Positions 1 to 8,978 of a stretch of 64,000 nucleotides of DNA are shown piece after piece. Every line of letters starts with the position of its first letter. The stretch's first letter is position 1. This stretch comes from Azonexaceae bacterium s22. Lineage in GTDB: Bacteria; Pseudomonadota; Gammaproteobacteria; Burkholderiales; Rhodocyclaceae. The position numbers and the translations under genes were made by a program. The notes under the pieces were generated by a model that saw only the letters and a program-made list of their open reading frames with translations, was not told where the DNA came from and made no database searches. Where the stretch lies: assembly GCA_016617495.1 (NCBI GenBank), contig WYCU01000005.1:186001-250000 (forward strand), in the 5' to 3' direction.

Positions 1-2
1 AG

Positions 3-824
3 CCCGAGCGTCTGCTGGAGCAATTGCCGGCGCTGGCGGCGGTCGATCTCGAGGCGATGCGCGCCCGCCAGAAGGCGGCTGCCGAGGCAGCCTGGGTGCG
101 CATCCGGCGCGAACTGCCTTGGTGGTATCGGCCGCTGCTCGGCGCGCAGGTCAAGGCCGCCAATCGTGACAGCAACCGGCGCGAGGCGGCGCGCAGCGCG
201 ATCATCGCTTTGCTCGCCTCGGGGCGCCGGCTGTGGCTGCTGATCGGCGAACGTCTGGTCAGCGAGGGGGCGCTGGCGGCGAGAGAAGATGTGTTTCATT
301 TGTTCCCTGCCGAGGTGGCGCGCTATGCCTTTGGCCAACTGCCGGGGCCGGGATTGCGTGCCCGTGTGGCCCGGCGTGCAGCGCAATTTGCCCTCTGGCG
401 GGCAAGCGAACCGCAGGAATGGCTGACCCGATCCCCGCAAGGGCAAATCGGCGAATTGTCGCGGTCGACCCCGAAAAAAGGGCAAAAATCGGCGGCGGGC
501 GAACTGTTGCAAGGCGTCGCCACCGGCACCGGCCGGGCGCGCGGCAAGGTCCGCCGCTTGCGCCATCCCTCGGAAGGCTTGGCCTTGCAGCCCGGCGAAA
601 TCCTTGTGGCGCCGTCGACCGATCCGGGCTGGACGCCGCTGTTCCTGAAGGCGGCCGGCTTGATCGTCGAAACCGGCGGCTACCTCTCGCACGGCGCCAT
701 CGTCGCGCGCGAGTTCGCTTTGCCGGCGGTGGTCAACCTGCCGGGCGTCGTCGATCTGCTTGCCGATGGCGAGGAAGTCGAGGTCGATGGTTACAGCGGT
801 ACGGTGCGCCGCGTGTTGCCCTGA
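3..824 (+). CDS. PEP-utilising enzyme, C-terminal part (5' end outside window)
   Basis: The reading frame is open from the first bases of the window, so only the last ~273 residues of a larger protein are present. The C-terminal ~90 residues carry the swivelling phospho-histidine domain of the PEP synthase / pyruvate phosphate dikinase family. The signature GGYLSHGAIVARE contains the phosphorylated histidine and is followed by the usual LPAVVNLPG stretch. The family transfers phosphate from ATP or PEP through this histidine; the substrate cannot be told without the missing ATP-grasp part. A basic, low-complexity linker (LSRSTPKKGQK) just before the domain is encoded by a copy of the 37-bp interspersed element. 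TTG at 24 is a possible internal start but is unlikely to be the true one. Confidence 0.8.
   Translation, partial: PERLLEQLPALAAVDLEAMRARQKAAAEAAWVRIRRELPWWYRPLLGAQVKAANRDSNRREAARSAIIALLASGRRLWLLIGERLVSEGALAAREDVFHLFPAEVARYAFGQLPGPGLRARVARRAAQFALWRASEPQEWLTRSPQGQIGELSRSTPKKGQKSAAGELLQGVATGTGRARGKVRRLRHPSEGLALQPGEILVAPSTDPGWTPLFLKAAGLIVETGGYLSHGAIVAREFALPAVVNLPGVVDLLADGEEVEVDGYSGTVRRVLP
454..490 (+). repeat. 37-bp interspersed element, copy 1
   Basis: Full match to the element: core ATTGTCGCGGTCGAC, A-tract (AAAAAA), GGC, second A/T tract ending in C. It lies inside the PEP-utilising enzyme gene in sense orientation, in the frame reading LSRST, within an apparently unconserved linker. Confidence 0.85.
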
Positions 825-896
825 AGCGCTTCTGCTGGCGGCGTTGGCCTCCCTTTCGCGCTACCATCGGCAGATTCGTCGCATAAGGAAAACAGG

Positions 897-2453
897 ATGC
901 GGTTCAGGAATGCCGCGTGCGCATTGTGCTTCGCCGGACTTGCCGCTTCAGGATGGGTGGCGGCACAAACGGTGCCGCAGCAGGCCGTGCCGGATGCGCC
1001 CCGCTTCTCCGAGGGGATGCCGGCTTTCGGGGTTTGCGAGCCGGTGCCCGACGATCGTTTTGGCACATTGGCCGAAATGCGGGAAACGATCCGGGCCTAT
1101 CAGGGGCTGGTCGAGGAATCGCTGACCCTGCGCGCCCGCGCCATCGATCTTCTGGATCGGCTCAATGCGGCAGCCGAGGAGGGGCTGCCCTTGTCCGGCG
1201 CGCAGCTCCGGGAACTTAACGAAAGCATTGGCGCCTTGCTCGTCCAGCGCCGCGAGTTGCTGGAGATTGCGCTGCGTCACGAATGCTGGATCAGCCAGCC
1301 GGTGCCGGCCAACCCGGATGCCGCGCGGGCACAGGCGGCGGGCATCGCCATGTCGCTCTCCGCCGCGTTGGTGCTTTACGACAACTACCTGTCCGCGCTG
1401 GGCATTTACCGGGGCGATATGGCGTTGCGCCAGCACCTCAATCGCGGCGACCAAGGCTATGCGCTCCCGAGCGGCGAGCTGCATCGAGCGGCGCTTTCCT
1501 TCAATTCGACAACCAACCGCGCCCGCGTGCGCAGTGCGCTGGCGTGGATGGCCGCGCACGGCGCGATTATGGACGAGTCGCCCTCCGACGAAGAACGTTA
1601 CCTGCGCCTGTTGATTGCCCAGAGTCCGGCGCTCAATGTGGTGAGCCACAATCGGCCGATTGGCTATGTGGGGAATCTCGTGGCCTTTCTCGGCATCTTT
1701 TCAATCGATACCCTGAACCGCCTGAAAAGCGAAGGCGTCAATCTGTCGAGCATGCTGTTCGGCAATGCCGTGGGCCTGGTCGAAGTGCGCAAGGGCAAGC
1801 TCTACGACCGACCGGAGGTGCGCGATGCGGTGGGCGGCGTGTTACGGGCCGGCGATGTCCTCCTTGAAAAGACCCCGTTCCGCCTGACAGACGCCTTCAT
1901 TCCCGGCCATTGGGGGCATGTGGCGGTGTGGGTCGGCGATGAAGACGAATTGCGCCGGCTCGGGATCTGGGAGCATCCGGTGGTGCAGCCCCATCATGCG
2001 GCAATCCGCGAAGGGCGTAGCGTCGTCGAGGCCTTGCGCGCCGGGGTGAAAATGAATTCGCTCGCGCATTTTCTCAATGTCGATGACCTTGCCGTGCTAC
2101 GCCAGCACGACCTCGCCGACGACCGCCGTGCCGAAGTCATCCTGCAGACCTTGCGCCAGGTCGGGAAGGCGTACGACTTCAACTTCGATGTCGAATCGAC
2201 CGACCGTATCGTGTGTTCGGAACTGGTCTACCACGCCTACGGCGATATCCGCTGGCCGGTCGCACGCCATCTCGGACGCGCCACCATCAGCCCCGACAAT
2301 GTGGCCGTGCAGGCCACCGGCGACGGCCCCTTCGAGGTGCTTTTCCTCTACCACGACGGCGACGCAATTCCGGGTGATCTGCGGCAGTCGATGGCACGCC
2401 TGGTCAAGCGCGATTTGAGTACGCTGGCGCAGCAGGGCGCCGCTGGCGAATAA
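897..2453 (+). CDS. YiiX/YaeF-type permuted papain-like enzyme, secreted
   Basis: A 518-residue protein with a clear signal peptide (~24 residues, cleavage near VAAQ). The N-terminal half is helical and unassigned. The C-terminal ~200 residues match the permuted NlpC/P60 papain-like fold of YiiX/YaeF. GDVLLEKTP opens the domain, GHWGHVAVWVG carries the catalytic histidine, and IVCSELVYHAY carries the catalytic cysteine, after the histidine as expected for the permuted order. Members are predicted cysteine hydrolases or acyltransferases acting on lipids or peptides at the envelope; no substrate can be named. Start ATG at 897 follows AAGGAAAACAGG. It stands alone, with a GCGGG/CCCGC hairpin right after the stop. 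Confidence 0.75.
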   Translation: MRFRNAACALCFAGLAASGWVAAQTVPQQAVPDAPRFSEGMPAFGVCEPVPDDRFGTLAEMRETIRAYQGLVEESLTLRARAIDLLDRLNAAAEEGLPLSGAQLRELNESIGALLVQRRELLEIALRHECWISQPVPANPDAARAQAAGIAMSLSAALVLYDNYLSALGIYRGDMALRQHLNRGDQGYALPSGELHRAALSFNSTTNRARVRSALAWMAAHGAIMDESPSDEERYLRLLIAQSPALNVVSHNRPIGYVGNLVAFLGIFSIDTLNRLKSEGVNLSSMLFGNAVGLVEVRKGKLYDRPEVRDAVGGVLRAGDVLLEKTPFRLTDAFIPGHWGHVAVWVGDEDELRRLGIWEHPVVQPHHAAIREGRSVVEALRAGVKMNSLAHFLNVDDLAVLRQHDLADDRRAEVILQTLRQVGKAYDFNFDVESTDRIVCSELVYHAYGDIRWPVARHLGRATISPDNVAVQATGDGPFEVLFLYHDGDAIPGDLRQSMARLVKRDLSTLAQQGAAGE

Positions 2454-2789
2454 GCGGGGAAAAAACCCGCGTCCTGGCCAGTAGGCGGACAGGGGCGCGG
2501 CACGACGGCGGCGCAGGATTTCGCACCCCTTGGCTCGGCGAAGACGCAGCGGCAATGTTGTTGCAATGCAACATCGGTGCTATTGGCTGGTGTCGTGTAA
2601 TTGACATAATGGTTATTAATCAATAGACTGGAATTGATGCTGTGGTGCAGCATCGGCTTCTGGCCCCCGCTTTGCCCCGAAGAAACTTCCGGCGGGCCTG
2701 TCTTTCTCCCCGTTTCCAGCCGATGCCGCACCCCCCGTAACCGATCGCCGACGGCCTCGCGCCGCGGTGGCGACAGTGAAGGAGGTTGC
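2454..2789. other. 336-bp non-coding stretch
   Basis: Contains a small GCGGG/CCCGC hairpin (2454-2470, no T-run, weak terminator), a GTTGCAATGCAAC dyad (2560-2572) and a sigma-70 promoter candidate (2601-2629) for the transglycosylase gene. The leader from that promoter to the start codon is about 155 nt. An upstream in-frame extension to 2634 exists, but it lacks a ribosome-binding site and reads as non-coding. Confidence 0.6.
2601..2629 (+). promoter_or_regulatory. Sigma-70 promoter candidate
   Basis: TTGACA (2601-2606), a 17-bp A/T-rich spacer, then TAGACT (2624-2629). A perfect -35 box with ideal spacing, upstream of the lytic transglycosylase gene. The GTTGCAATGCAAC dyad sits 28 bp before the -35 box and could be an activator or repressor site. 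Confidence 0.6.
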
Positions 2790-3485
2790 ATGTCCACAAC
2801 CACGATGTTTCCGCAGGCCATGGTGCGCATTTCGTCCGTCGCCCTGCTCGCGTTCCAGAAATTCCTGATGATTGCCGGGTGCATCTTCCTGCTCGGCGTG
2901 ACGATTATTTTTGCCGGCCGCGAAGATGTGGCTGATCGCCTCCGGGCCTTGCTTGCGCCGGCTGAGACGGTTGTCGCAGAAGAAGCCATTTCCGCCGAGG
3001 CGGTGGCCGACGAAGTTCCAGCGGCACAAACCGGGCTTTCCCGCCGCATGCAGGGCGCGCTCGATTACGCCTCGCGCCGCTATCGCGTGTCGACCGAGGC
3101 GCTGGAACCGATCTTTCTGGCGGCGCAGGCCGTCGGTAGCGAGCTCAAGCTCGATCCCTTGCTCATCATCGCCGTGATCGGTGTCGAGTCCGGGTTCAAT
3201 CCGTTTTCCGAGAGCGTGGTTGGCGCGCAGGGGCTGATGCAGGTCGTTCCGCGTTTCCATCAGGACAAGCTCGGTGAAGGTCCGGCGTCGATTCTCGATC
3301 CGGTGACCAACGTTCAGGTCGGCGCACGGGTGCTCAAGGAGTCGATTCGCCGTCAGGGTGGTATCGAAGAAGGCTTGCAGCAATTTGCCGGCGCCGCCGG
3401 CGATGTCTCCCGCCGCTATGCAAGCCGTGTGTTGGCCGAGCGCCAACGCATCGAGGCCGCCGCCCAGCGCTTCCGCTCCAGCTGA
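2790..3485 (+). CDS. Lytic transglycosylase (SLT domain), membrane-anchored
   Basis: A 231-residue protein. One N-terminal membrane segment (about residues 21-43) is followed by a ~40-residue Ala/Glu-rich linker and a C-terminal SLT lysozyme-like domain. VIGVESGFNPF holds the catalytic glutamate, and AQGLMQVVPRFH plus a later N-V-GARVLKE are standard family motifs. It would cleave peptidoglycan glycan strands to 1,6-anhydro products in the periplasm while tethered to the inner membrane. ATG at 2790 was chosen because GAAGGAGG lies 5-6 bases upstream; a longer frame to 2634 has no such site. Family assignment is firm; the physiological role is not resolvable. Confidence 0.85.
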   Translation: MSTTTMFPQAMVRISSVALLAFQKFLMIAGCIFLLGVTIIFAGREDVADRLRALLAPAETVVAEEAISAEAVADEVPAAQTGLSRRMQGALDYASRRYRVSTEALEPIFLAAQAVGSELKLDPLLIIAVIGVESGFNPFSESVVGAQGLMQVVPRFHQDKLGEGPASILDPVTNVQVGARVLKESIRRQGGIEEGLQQFAGAAGDVSRRYASRVLAERQRIEAAAQRFRSS

Positions 3486-3544
3486 TGGAACCTGCTGGCT
3501 AGTGGCCGGTCTGAGCGCAGGTATCCACGACAGGGAGGGCGGCA

Positions 3545-4111
3545 ATGACGAGCGCAACGTCCAATCCCCTGGCTACTTTGGCCGGGGGATGTTTCTGGTG
3601 TCTTGAAGCGGCTTTTGAGCAGCTCGAAGGCGTGATTTCCGTCCTGCCCGGCTACATGGGCGGCCACGATCCGGCGCCGACCTACGAAAAGGTGTGCTCG
3701 GGCGATACCGGCCATGCCGAGGTGGTGCACATCGAGTTCGATCCGTCGCGCATCGATTACGAAACCCTGCTCACGGTGTTTTTCACCATTCACGACCCGA
3801 CGACGCTGAATCGCCAGGGCCACGATGTCGGGACGCAGTATCGCTCCGCCGTTTTTTATCACGACGATGACCAGCGCCGTCAGGCGCTTGCGATGATCGC
3901 CCACTTGAATGCCGAAAACCTTTGGGGCGCGCCGGTGGTGACGGAGGTGACGCCGGCAACGACCTTCCACGTCGCCGAGCCCTATCACCACCAATATTTC
4001 CGTCAAAACCCCTATCAGGGTTACTGCATGGCCGTCGTGGCGCCGAAGGCCATGAAAGTACGCGCTAACTTCGCTGCCTTGCTGAAGCCGGAGTTCACTC
4101 GGAGTCGATGA
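3545..4111 (+). CDS. msrA: Peptide methionine-S-sulfoxide reductase MsrA
   Basis: 188 residues. The family signature GGCFWC places the catalytic cysteine at residue 16. The conserved GYMGG, GHAEVV-EFDP, FFTIHDPT, GTQYRS and PYHHQYF blocks follow. It reduces methionine-S-sulfoxide in proteins and free methionine, recycled by thioredoxin. There is no fused MsrB domain. A GGGAGG site precedes ATG. Its 3' end overlaps the convergent hydrolase gene by 17 bp. Confidence 0.95.
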   Translation: MTSATSNPLATLAGGCFWCLEAAFEQLEGVISVLPGYMGGHDPAPTYEKVCSGDTGHAEVVHIEFDPSRIDYETLLTVFFTIHDPTTLNRQGHDVGTQYRSAVFYHDDDQRRQALAMIAHLNAENLWGAPVVTEVTPATTFHVAEPYHHQYFRQNPYQGYCMAVVAPKAMKVRANFAALLKPEFTRSR

Positions 4112-4928
4112 AATCCAGTAGCTCGCGGACGAAACGTTCGCGTTGCCACTGGTGCGGCGAATGGTCGGTGCCTTCGTAAATGCGCAGTACGGCGTTGGGG
4201 ATGTTGTCGGCGACGTAGTGCGCTGTTTCGGTCCGGTAGAAATTGCTCTGGCCGCCATAGACGAGCAGGGTCGGTAGCGGGATGTTGGCCAGCACATCGC
4301 GGTAATCGGCTTCCGTCAGGCTCAGCCAGCAGTTGATCAGCGGCTCGGGATTCTGGGCGCGCAGGCTGGCGCGCGAGCGCTCCCAGCCCGCCGCGTTTTC
4401 CAGGTATTTCTGTTGGGCGCGCTCGTTCAGGCCCAGCGCGGTAAGCTTCAGCACGCCTTCGGCGAAGTCATCCTGTAGCCAGGACACCAGTTCCCGGTTG
4501 CGCTCATGGCCAAAATTCCCGTAGATGCCGTGAGCCCAGTCCTCGGCGGTCAGCAGTTTGGGCGACTGGTCGATCAGGCAAAGTTTGCCGAGTCCGTGCG
4601 TACCGTGGTCGCGCAGGTATTGCCAGAGCGTGAGCGCGCCCATCGAATGGCCGACCGCCGTGGCGTGGGCGATGCCGTAATGGTCGATGAGGTTGCGCAG
4701 GTCGCGTGCCATGCGCTCGACGGTGGCGGAGCCCGGATGGGCGAGAGTGTGGCCACCATGGCCGCGCGCATCCCAACGATAAACGCGGTGATGGGCGTTC
4801 AGTTCGTTGAGGAAGGGAAACCATTCCTGGCTGCTCGATGTCCAGCCGTGCAGGAGGATCAGCGGCGAGCCTTCGCCCGAAATCCTGACGTGGATCTTTT
4901 CGCCATCGTCGGCAAGGAAATGCGTCAT
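4095..4928 (-). CDS. Alpha/beta-fold hydrolase
   Basis: 277 residues with a complete alpha/beta-hydrolase core. LILLHGWTSSS is the oxyanion-hole motif, GHSMGA the nucleophile elbow, LLVYGGQSNF the acid strand region, and GTDHSPHQ carries the catalytic histidine. There is no signal peptide, so it is cytoplasmic. The substrate is unknown; the family covers esterases, C-C hydrolases and haloperoxidase-like enzymes. Transcribed divergently from the metallo-beta-lactamase-fold gene (68-bp gap) and convergent with msrA. Confidence 0.8.
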   Translation of the reverse strand: MTHFLADDGEKIHVRISGEGSPLILLHGWTSSSQEWFPFLNELNAHHRVYRWDARGHGGHTLAHPGSATVERMARDLRNLIDHYGIAHATAVGHSMGALTLWQYLRDHGTHGLGKLCLIDQSPKLLTAEDWAHGIYGNFGHERNRELVSWLQDDFAEGVLKLTALGLNERAQQKYLENAAGWERSRASLRAQNPEPLINCWLSLTEADYRDVLANIPLPTLLVYGGQSNFYRTETAHYVADNIPNAVLRIYEGTDHSPHQWQRERFVRELLDFIDSE

Positions 4929-4959
4929 CGGTTCAATCTCGCAAGCGCAAAGGCGCCAG

Positions 4960-4965
4960 TATAAT
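4960..4965 (+). promoter_or_regulatory. -10 box candidate for the MBL-fold gene
   Basis: TATAAT followed by CGCCCG, 31 bp before the ATG at 4997, in the divergent intergenic gap. No good -35 match is seen at 16-18 bp upstream, so this is a partial promoter call. Confidence 0.4.
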
Positions 4966-4996
4966 CGCCCGACCTATACGGAGGAGTACGGAGAAA

Positions 4997-5941
4997 ATGT
5001 TCGACTGGAGAGATTACGGCAACGGCATCATCGCCTTCGACGCCGGTTATGTCCGCCCGATCCTGGCGGCGATTCACATGATTGTGGACGACGGGCGCGT
5101 GGCCTTTGTCGATACTGGCAGCAACGATTCGTTGCCCAATGCCGTCGCGGCGCTGGAAAAAGTCGGTTTGGGTCGCGATGCCGTGGATTACATCATCCTC
5201 ACGCACATTCACCTCGATCATGCGGGCGGCGCGGGGTCGTTGATGCGCGAGTTTCCGAATGCGAAGCTGGTGGTTCATCCGCGCGGTTCGCGCCACATGG
5301 CCGAGCCGTCAAAGCTGGTGGCGGGGGTGACGGCGGTCTACGGACAAGCGTATGTCGAAAAGGTTTATGGCGACATTCTCCCGATCCCGGCCGAACGCAT
5401 TGTCGACGCGCATGAGGGACTGACGATTCAGCTGGGGGGGCGCGAACTGTTGATGATCGACACCCCAGGGCACGCCAAGCACCACATCTGCATCGTCGAC
5501 AAGAAAGCGCAGGCGATCTTTACCGGCGACATGTTCGGCTTGTCTTACCGCGAGTTCGATGTCGATGGCCGTCAGTTCGTGTTTCCGACCACGACGCCGA
5601 CGCAGTTCGACCCGGCCGAGATGCATGCCTCCATCGACCGCCTGATGAGCTACCAGCCTCAGGCCATGTACCTCACGCACTACGCCCAACTGACCGATCT
5701 CGTCCCCAAGGCGGCGGCATTGCATCGCCAGCTCGATGACATGGTGGCGATCGGCGAGGCGGCAACCGGCGAAGGGGAGGCGCGTCATGCCGCCGTCAAG
5801 CAAGGGCTGACCGACTATCTGATCGAGGCCATCCGTGCCCACGGCTGCACTTTGCCGGAAGCGACGATGATCGAGGTGCTGGCCACCGATCTGGAACTCA
5901 ACGCCCAGGGCCTGGAGTTCTGGATGGATCACCGGGGCTGA
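4997..5941 (+). CDS. Metallo-beta-lactamase-fold hydrolase
   Basis: 314 residues. The N-terminal two thirds form the MBL domain: FVDTGSND strand, THIHLDHAGG (zinc-binding HxHxDH), a later H in TPGHAKHH, and TGDMFGLSY supplying the bridging aspartate. The C-terminal ~80 residues are helical. The family includes glyoxalase II-like and other thioester or lactone hydrolases; the substrate is not deducible. ATG at 4997 has AGGAGTACGGAGA upstream. Ends 16 bp before the convergent comB stop. Confidence 0.8.
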   Translation: MFDWRDYGNGIIAFDAGYVRPILAAIHMIVDDGRVAFVDTGSNDSLPNAVAALEKVGLGRDAVDYIILTHIHLDHAGGAGSLMREFPNAKLVVHPRGSRHMAEPSKLVAGVTAVYGQAYVEKVYGDILPIPAERIVDAHEGLTIQLGGRELLMIDTPGHAKHHICIVDKKAQAIFTGDMFGLSYREFDVDGRQFVFPTTTPTQFDPAEMHASIDRLMSYQPQAMYLTHYAQLTDLVPKAAALHRQLDDMVAIGEAATGEGEARHAAVKQGLTDYLIEAIRAHGCTLPEATMIEVLATDLELNAQGLEFWMDHRG

Positions 5942-5957
5942 TGCCCCATCGCGGCGC

Positions 5958-6650
5958 TCAGGCGCCGCGAATCACCAGTTGGCCCGCCTCGCGCCGAACC
6001 GGCATGGCGAAATCGAAGCGGTCCACCTCGGTCGCCAGATCAAGATCGGCCAACGGTAAATTGGGCCACGCCCCGGAGCGGAAGCGGCGGCCGAAATCGG
6101 AATCGCGCACGCGTTGGGCGAAGTCGGCCGGGTCCGGGGTATCGGACTTGAGCAAGGCTTCGATGTAGTCCGCGCAGGCAATATCTTCGTCGCCGTCGCG
6201 GTCCACCCATTCCCCGGTAATCACGAAACAGACTTCGCGTGCCTTCGCTGCGCGAATCGCCGCGGCCGTGGCCCGGGCACAGACCAGGCTCGCGGCGAAG
6301 AGTCGGCGGGCGCCGGCATAGCGTTGCAGGCCACGAACGCCCGCGGCGGTCGTGAGCACCACATTCTTGCCGGCGAGCGCCGCCTCGGCAAGGGCGGCGG
6401 GTGAGTTGCCGAAGTCGAAGCCCGGTACCGGATCGCCACCGCCCACGGCGCCGACGGAAACGCTGTGCGTCATGCGTGCAGCCAGCGCCGCTGCGCCGGC
6501 AACGCTTTCGACGGGAAAAATGGCACGGGCGCCACGAGACAAGGCAATTGCCGCCGTGGTGAAGGAGCGCAAAACGTCGATGACGACGACCGTATCCCGG
6601 GGAATGGTTTCGCCCTGCAGGCGGTTGAGAAAGACGCGAGAAAATTTCAT
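5958..6650 (-). CDS. comB: 2-phosphosulfolactate phosphatase family protein (ComB)
   Basis: 230 residues that match the ComB family along their length: VVVIDVLRSFTTA near the N-terminus, FDFGNSP, LTTAAGVRGL in the middle, and DEDIACADYIEALL later. ComB hydrolyses 2-phospho-3-sulfolactate in coenzyme M synthesis in archaea. In bacteria without coenzyme M the homologue's substrate is uncertain. The ATG overlaps the lnt stop by 4 bp, so it is translationally coupled at the end of the miaB-lnt operon. Confidence 0.75.
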   Translation of the reverse strand: MKFSRVFLNRLQGETIPRDTVVVIDVLRSFTTAAIALSRGARAIFPVESVAGAAALAARMTHSVSVGAVGGGDPVPGFDFGNSPAALAEAALAGKNVVLTTAAGVRGLQRYAGARRLFAASLVCARATAAAIRAAKAREVCFVITGEWVDRDGDEDIACADYIEALLKSDTPDPADFAQRVRDSDFGRRFRSGAWPNLPLADLDLATEVDRFDFAMPVRREAGQLVIRGA

Positions 6651-8149
6651 GATCGGCCACCAGCACTGCGCGCGGCGGCTGCGCTACGACGATTGAGGCC
6701 GAAGGCGGCCAGGGCGCAGGCCAGCGCCAGCCCGAGCGCCGGCCAGTCCCCCCAGCGAACGTAGGGCGTCAAGCCGGTGTACGCGCGTACCTGGCCTTGC
6801 AGCACGTCGCTGGTGAACGGAGGGAGGGCGGCTTCGATGCGGCCGTCGCTGCCGATGATGGCGGTCATGCCGGTATTGGTGGCGCGGAGCATCGGACGGC
6901 CGGTTTCCAGTGCGCGCATCTGAGCGATCTGCAGGTGTTGCGGTTGTGCCAGCGAGCGCCCGAACCAGGCGGTGTTCGAGAGATTGGCGAGGATGCCGGC
7001 CGCGGGCAGCGCACGGGCGATTTCGTCGCCAAAAACATCCTCGTAGCAGATGTTGACCGCGACATTTCGGCCGCCGACGGCCAGCGGGGCTTGCGTGGCC
7101 GGACCGCGGCTGAAGGCGGACATCGGGATGTTGGCGTAGCGCATGAACCACGCAAAGCCGGGCGGAATGAATTCACCGAACGGCACCAGATGCTGCTTGC
7201 TGTAAACCTGCGCAGGCGCGTTGCCGAGGCTGACGGCGCTGTTGAAGTAACGATCCCCGTCGCCCGTGACGGTACCGAAAACAATGTCGCCGCCGGCGCG
7301 TTGGGCGAGCGTTTTCAGCATTGCCGGAATTTCCGGTGGCAGGCGGTCGAAAAAGCTGGGAACGGCAGTTTCCGGCAGGAGCGTGAGTTGCGCGGGGTGC
7401 GCGGCAATCAGTTCCTCGTAGCGGCGGATGGTGCGGTAAAAGGCCTCCGGCCGGAATTTCATTTCCTGCGGGATGTTGCCTTGAACCAGGGAAACGGTGA
7501 TCGCTTCGCCCTCGGGCTGGGTCCAGCGGACCTGTTGCAGCGCTACACCGCCGGCCACCAGGGCGAGCAGCACCGGTACGCCGACGCGCCAGCACAGCAG
7601 CAGGGCGCCGCTCAACGCGACCAGCAGGGAAAGGCCAAAGACGCCGATCAAGGGCGCGTAAGCGGCCAGGGGACTGGGTGGCGCTTGCGAATAGCCGAGT
7701 GTCAGCCAGGGGAAGCCGGTGAAAATCCAGCTTTTTAGCCAGTCGACCGCGACAATCAAGGCAGCGAACCACAGCGCACGGGGTACGATGCCTTGAACCG
7801 GCCAGCGGTGGAACGCGGTGGCGGCGGCCATCGGGAAGAGCGCCATGACCAGGCAGAAGAGAAAGGCCGCCGGCCCGGCGAGCCACCATGGCATGCCGCC
7901 AAATACCGAGAGGCTCACATAGACCCAGGAAACGCCCAAGAGGTAAAAGCCCAGACCGAAAGCCAAGCCGGTCAACGCCGATTCGCGAACGCTTTGCGCG
8001 CGGCAGAGCAGCGCGAAGAACAGGCCCCAGAGCGGCGGGGCCAGCCAGAACAGGCCAAAGGGGGCGAAACAAAGCACCGCTGCCGCGCCGCCAACGGCCG
8101 CCAGCATCAGGCGGGCGAGCGGGCGTTCAGGCAGACGGCGTTTCAGCAC
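6647..8149 (-). CDS. lnt: Apolipoprotein N-acyltransferase
   Basis: 500 residues. Six or more N-terminal membrane segments (to about residue 205) are followed by a periplasmic nitrilase-like domain. The catalytic triad is visible: E260 in LLPETAVP, K318 in YSKQHLVPFGEF and C368 in NICYEDVFG. It adds the third acyl chain to the N-terminal cysteine of lipoproteins in the inner membrane. It overlaps corC by 23 bp upstream and comB by 4 bp downstream. Residues ~131-143 (IVAVDWLKSWIF) are encoded by a copy of the 37-bp element, yet the WL-WxFTGFPW part is a normal family motif. Confidence 0.95.
   Translation of the reverse strand: MLKRRLPERPLARLMLAAVGGAAAVLCFAPFGLFWLAPPLWGLFFALLCRAQSVRESALTGLAFGLGFYLLGVSWVYVSLSVFGGMPWWLAGPAAFLFCLVMALFPMAAATAFHRWPVQGIVPRALWFAALIVAVDWLKSWIFTGFPWLTLGYSQAPPSPLAAYAPLIGVFGLSLLVALSGALLLCWRVGVPVLLALVAGGVALQQVRWTQPEGEAITVSLVQGNIPQEMKFRPEAFYRTIRRYEELIAAHPAQLTLLPETAVPSFFDRLPPEIPAMLKTLAQRAGGDIVFGTVTGDGDRYFNSAVSLGNAPAQVYSKQHLVPFGEFIPPGFAWFMRYANIPMSAFSRGPATQAPLAVGGRNVAVNICYEDVFGDEIARALPAAGILANLSNTAWFGRSLAQPQHLQIAQMRALETGRPMLRATNTGMTAIIGSDGRIEAALPPFTSDVLQGQVRAYTGLTPYVRWGDWPALGLALACALAAFGLNRRSAAAARSAGGRS
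7721..7757 (-). repeat. 37-bp interspersed element, copy 2
   Basis: Perfect 15-base core ATTGTCGCGGTCGAC, then the TAAAAA tract and a terminal ATTTTC; the GGC is degenerate. It lies in sense orientation inside lnt and reads IVAVD. Confidence 0.75.
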
Positions 8150-8975
8150 TGCTTATGGGTTTGGCGCGATCGACAAGGAGGGTGTAGAGACGCCGGCTGT
8201 CGGCGCGCAAGACCTGGAAGCGCATGCCGTCGATCTCGACGATTTCGTTGCGCTTGGGCACGCGGCCGAGGTGGCGGAGGACCAGGCCGCCGACTGTGTC
8301 GAATTCCTCGTCGGAGTATTCGGTAGCGAAAGCGGTATTGAAATCCTCGATTTCGGTGCGTGCCTTGACGCGGAAGCGGCCGGCCGAGTCCTGGCGGATG
8401 TTGTCGTGGGCTTCGTCGAAATCGTATTCGTCCTCGATGTCGCCCACGATCTGTTCAAGGACGTCCTCGATGGTCACCAGACCCGCGACGCCGCCGTACT
8501 CATTGACCACAATGGCCATGTGATTGCGGGAAACGCGGAACTCTCGCAGCAAGACGTTGAGACGCTTGGACTCGGGAATGAACACGGCGGGTCGGAGCGA
8601 ATCGCGCAGATCGAAGCCTTCGTCGGTCTGGATGCGCAGCAGGTCTTTGGCAAGCAAAATGCCGAGCACGTTGTCGCGATCGCCGTCCACCACCGGGAAG
8701 CGGGAGTGGGCGGCATCGATGGCGGTGCGGACGATCTCGTCCAGCGGATCGCCGACGTCGATGACATCCATCTGGGCTCGCGGCACCATGACATCGGTGA
8801 CGCGGGTGTCGGCAGCATCAAGCGCGCCTTCGATGATCGTCAGCGCATCGGCATCCATCAGGTTGCGCTCGTAAGCGGCGTGGAGAATTTCCAGCAGTTG
8901 CCCGCGGTCTTCAGGCTCGCGCAGCAACAGCGAGGTCAGGCGTTCGATGAAACTCGGTTTACTCTCGGGGTCCAT
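8127..8975 (-). CDS. corC: CBS-domain protein of the CorC/HlyC family
   Basis: 282 residues. An N-terminal helical segment is followed by two CBS repeats (about residues 60-190; TRVTDVMVPRAQMD, SRFPVVDGDRDNVLG, NHMAIVVNEYGGVAGLVTIED) and a C-terminal CorC/HlyC domain. Linked in the family to magnesium/cobalt efflux and envelope integrity; this short form lacks the membrane DUF21 domain. It lies in the conserved ybeZ-ybeY-ybeX-lnt order and overlaps lnt by 23 bp. Confidence 0.9.
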   Translation of the reverse strand: MDPESKPSFIERLTSLLLREPEDRGQLLEILHAAYERNLMDADALTIIEGALDAADTRVTDVMVPRAQMDVIDVGDPLDEIVRTAIDAAHSRFPVVDGDRDNVLGILLAKDLLRIQTDEGFDLRDSLRPAVFIPESKRLNVLLREFRVSRNHMAIVVNEYGGVAGLVTIEDVLEQIVGDIEDEYDFDEAHDNIRQDSAGRFRVKARTEIEDFNTAFATEYSDEEFDTVGGLVLRHLGRVPKRNEIVEIDGMRFQVLRADSRRLYTLLVDRAKPISSAETPSA

Positions 8976-8978
8976 GTC

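Noticed and set aside
8678-8700. GTTGTCGCGATCGCC in corC, similar to the element core
   Set aside because: Two mismatches in the core and no A/T tracts at the expected positions.
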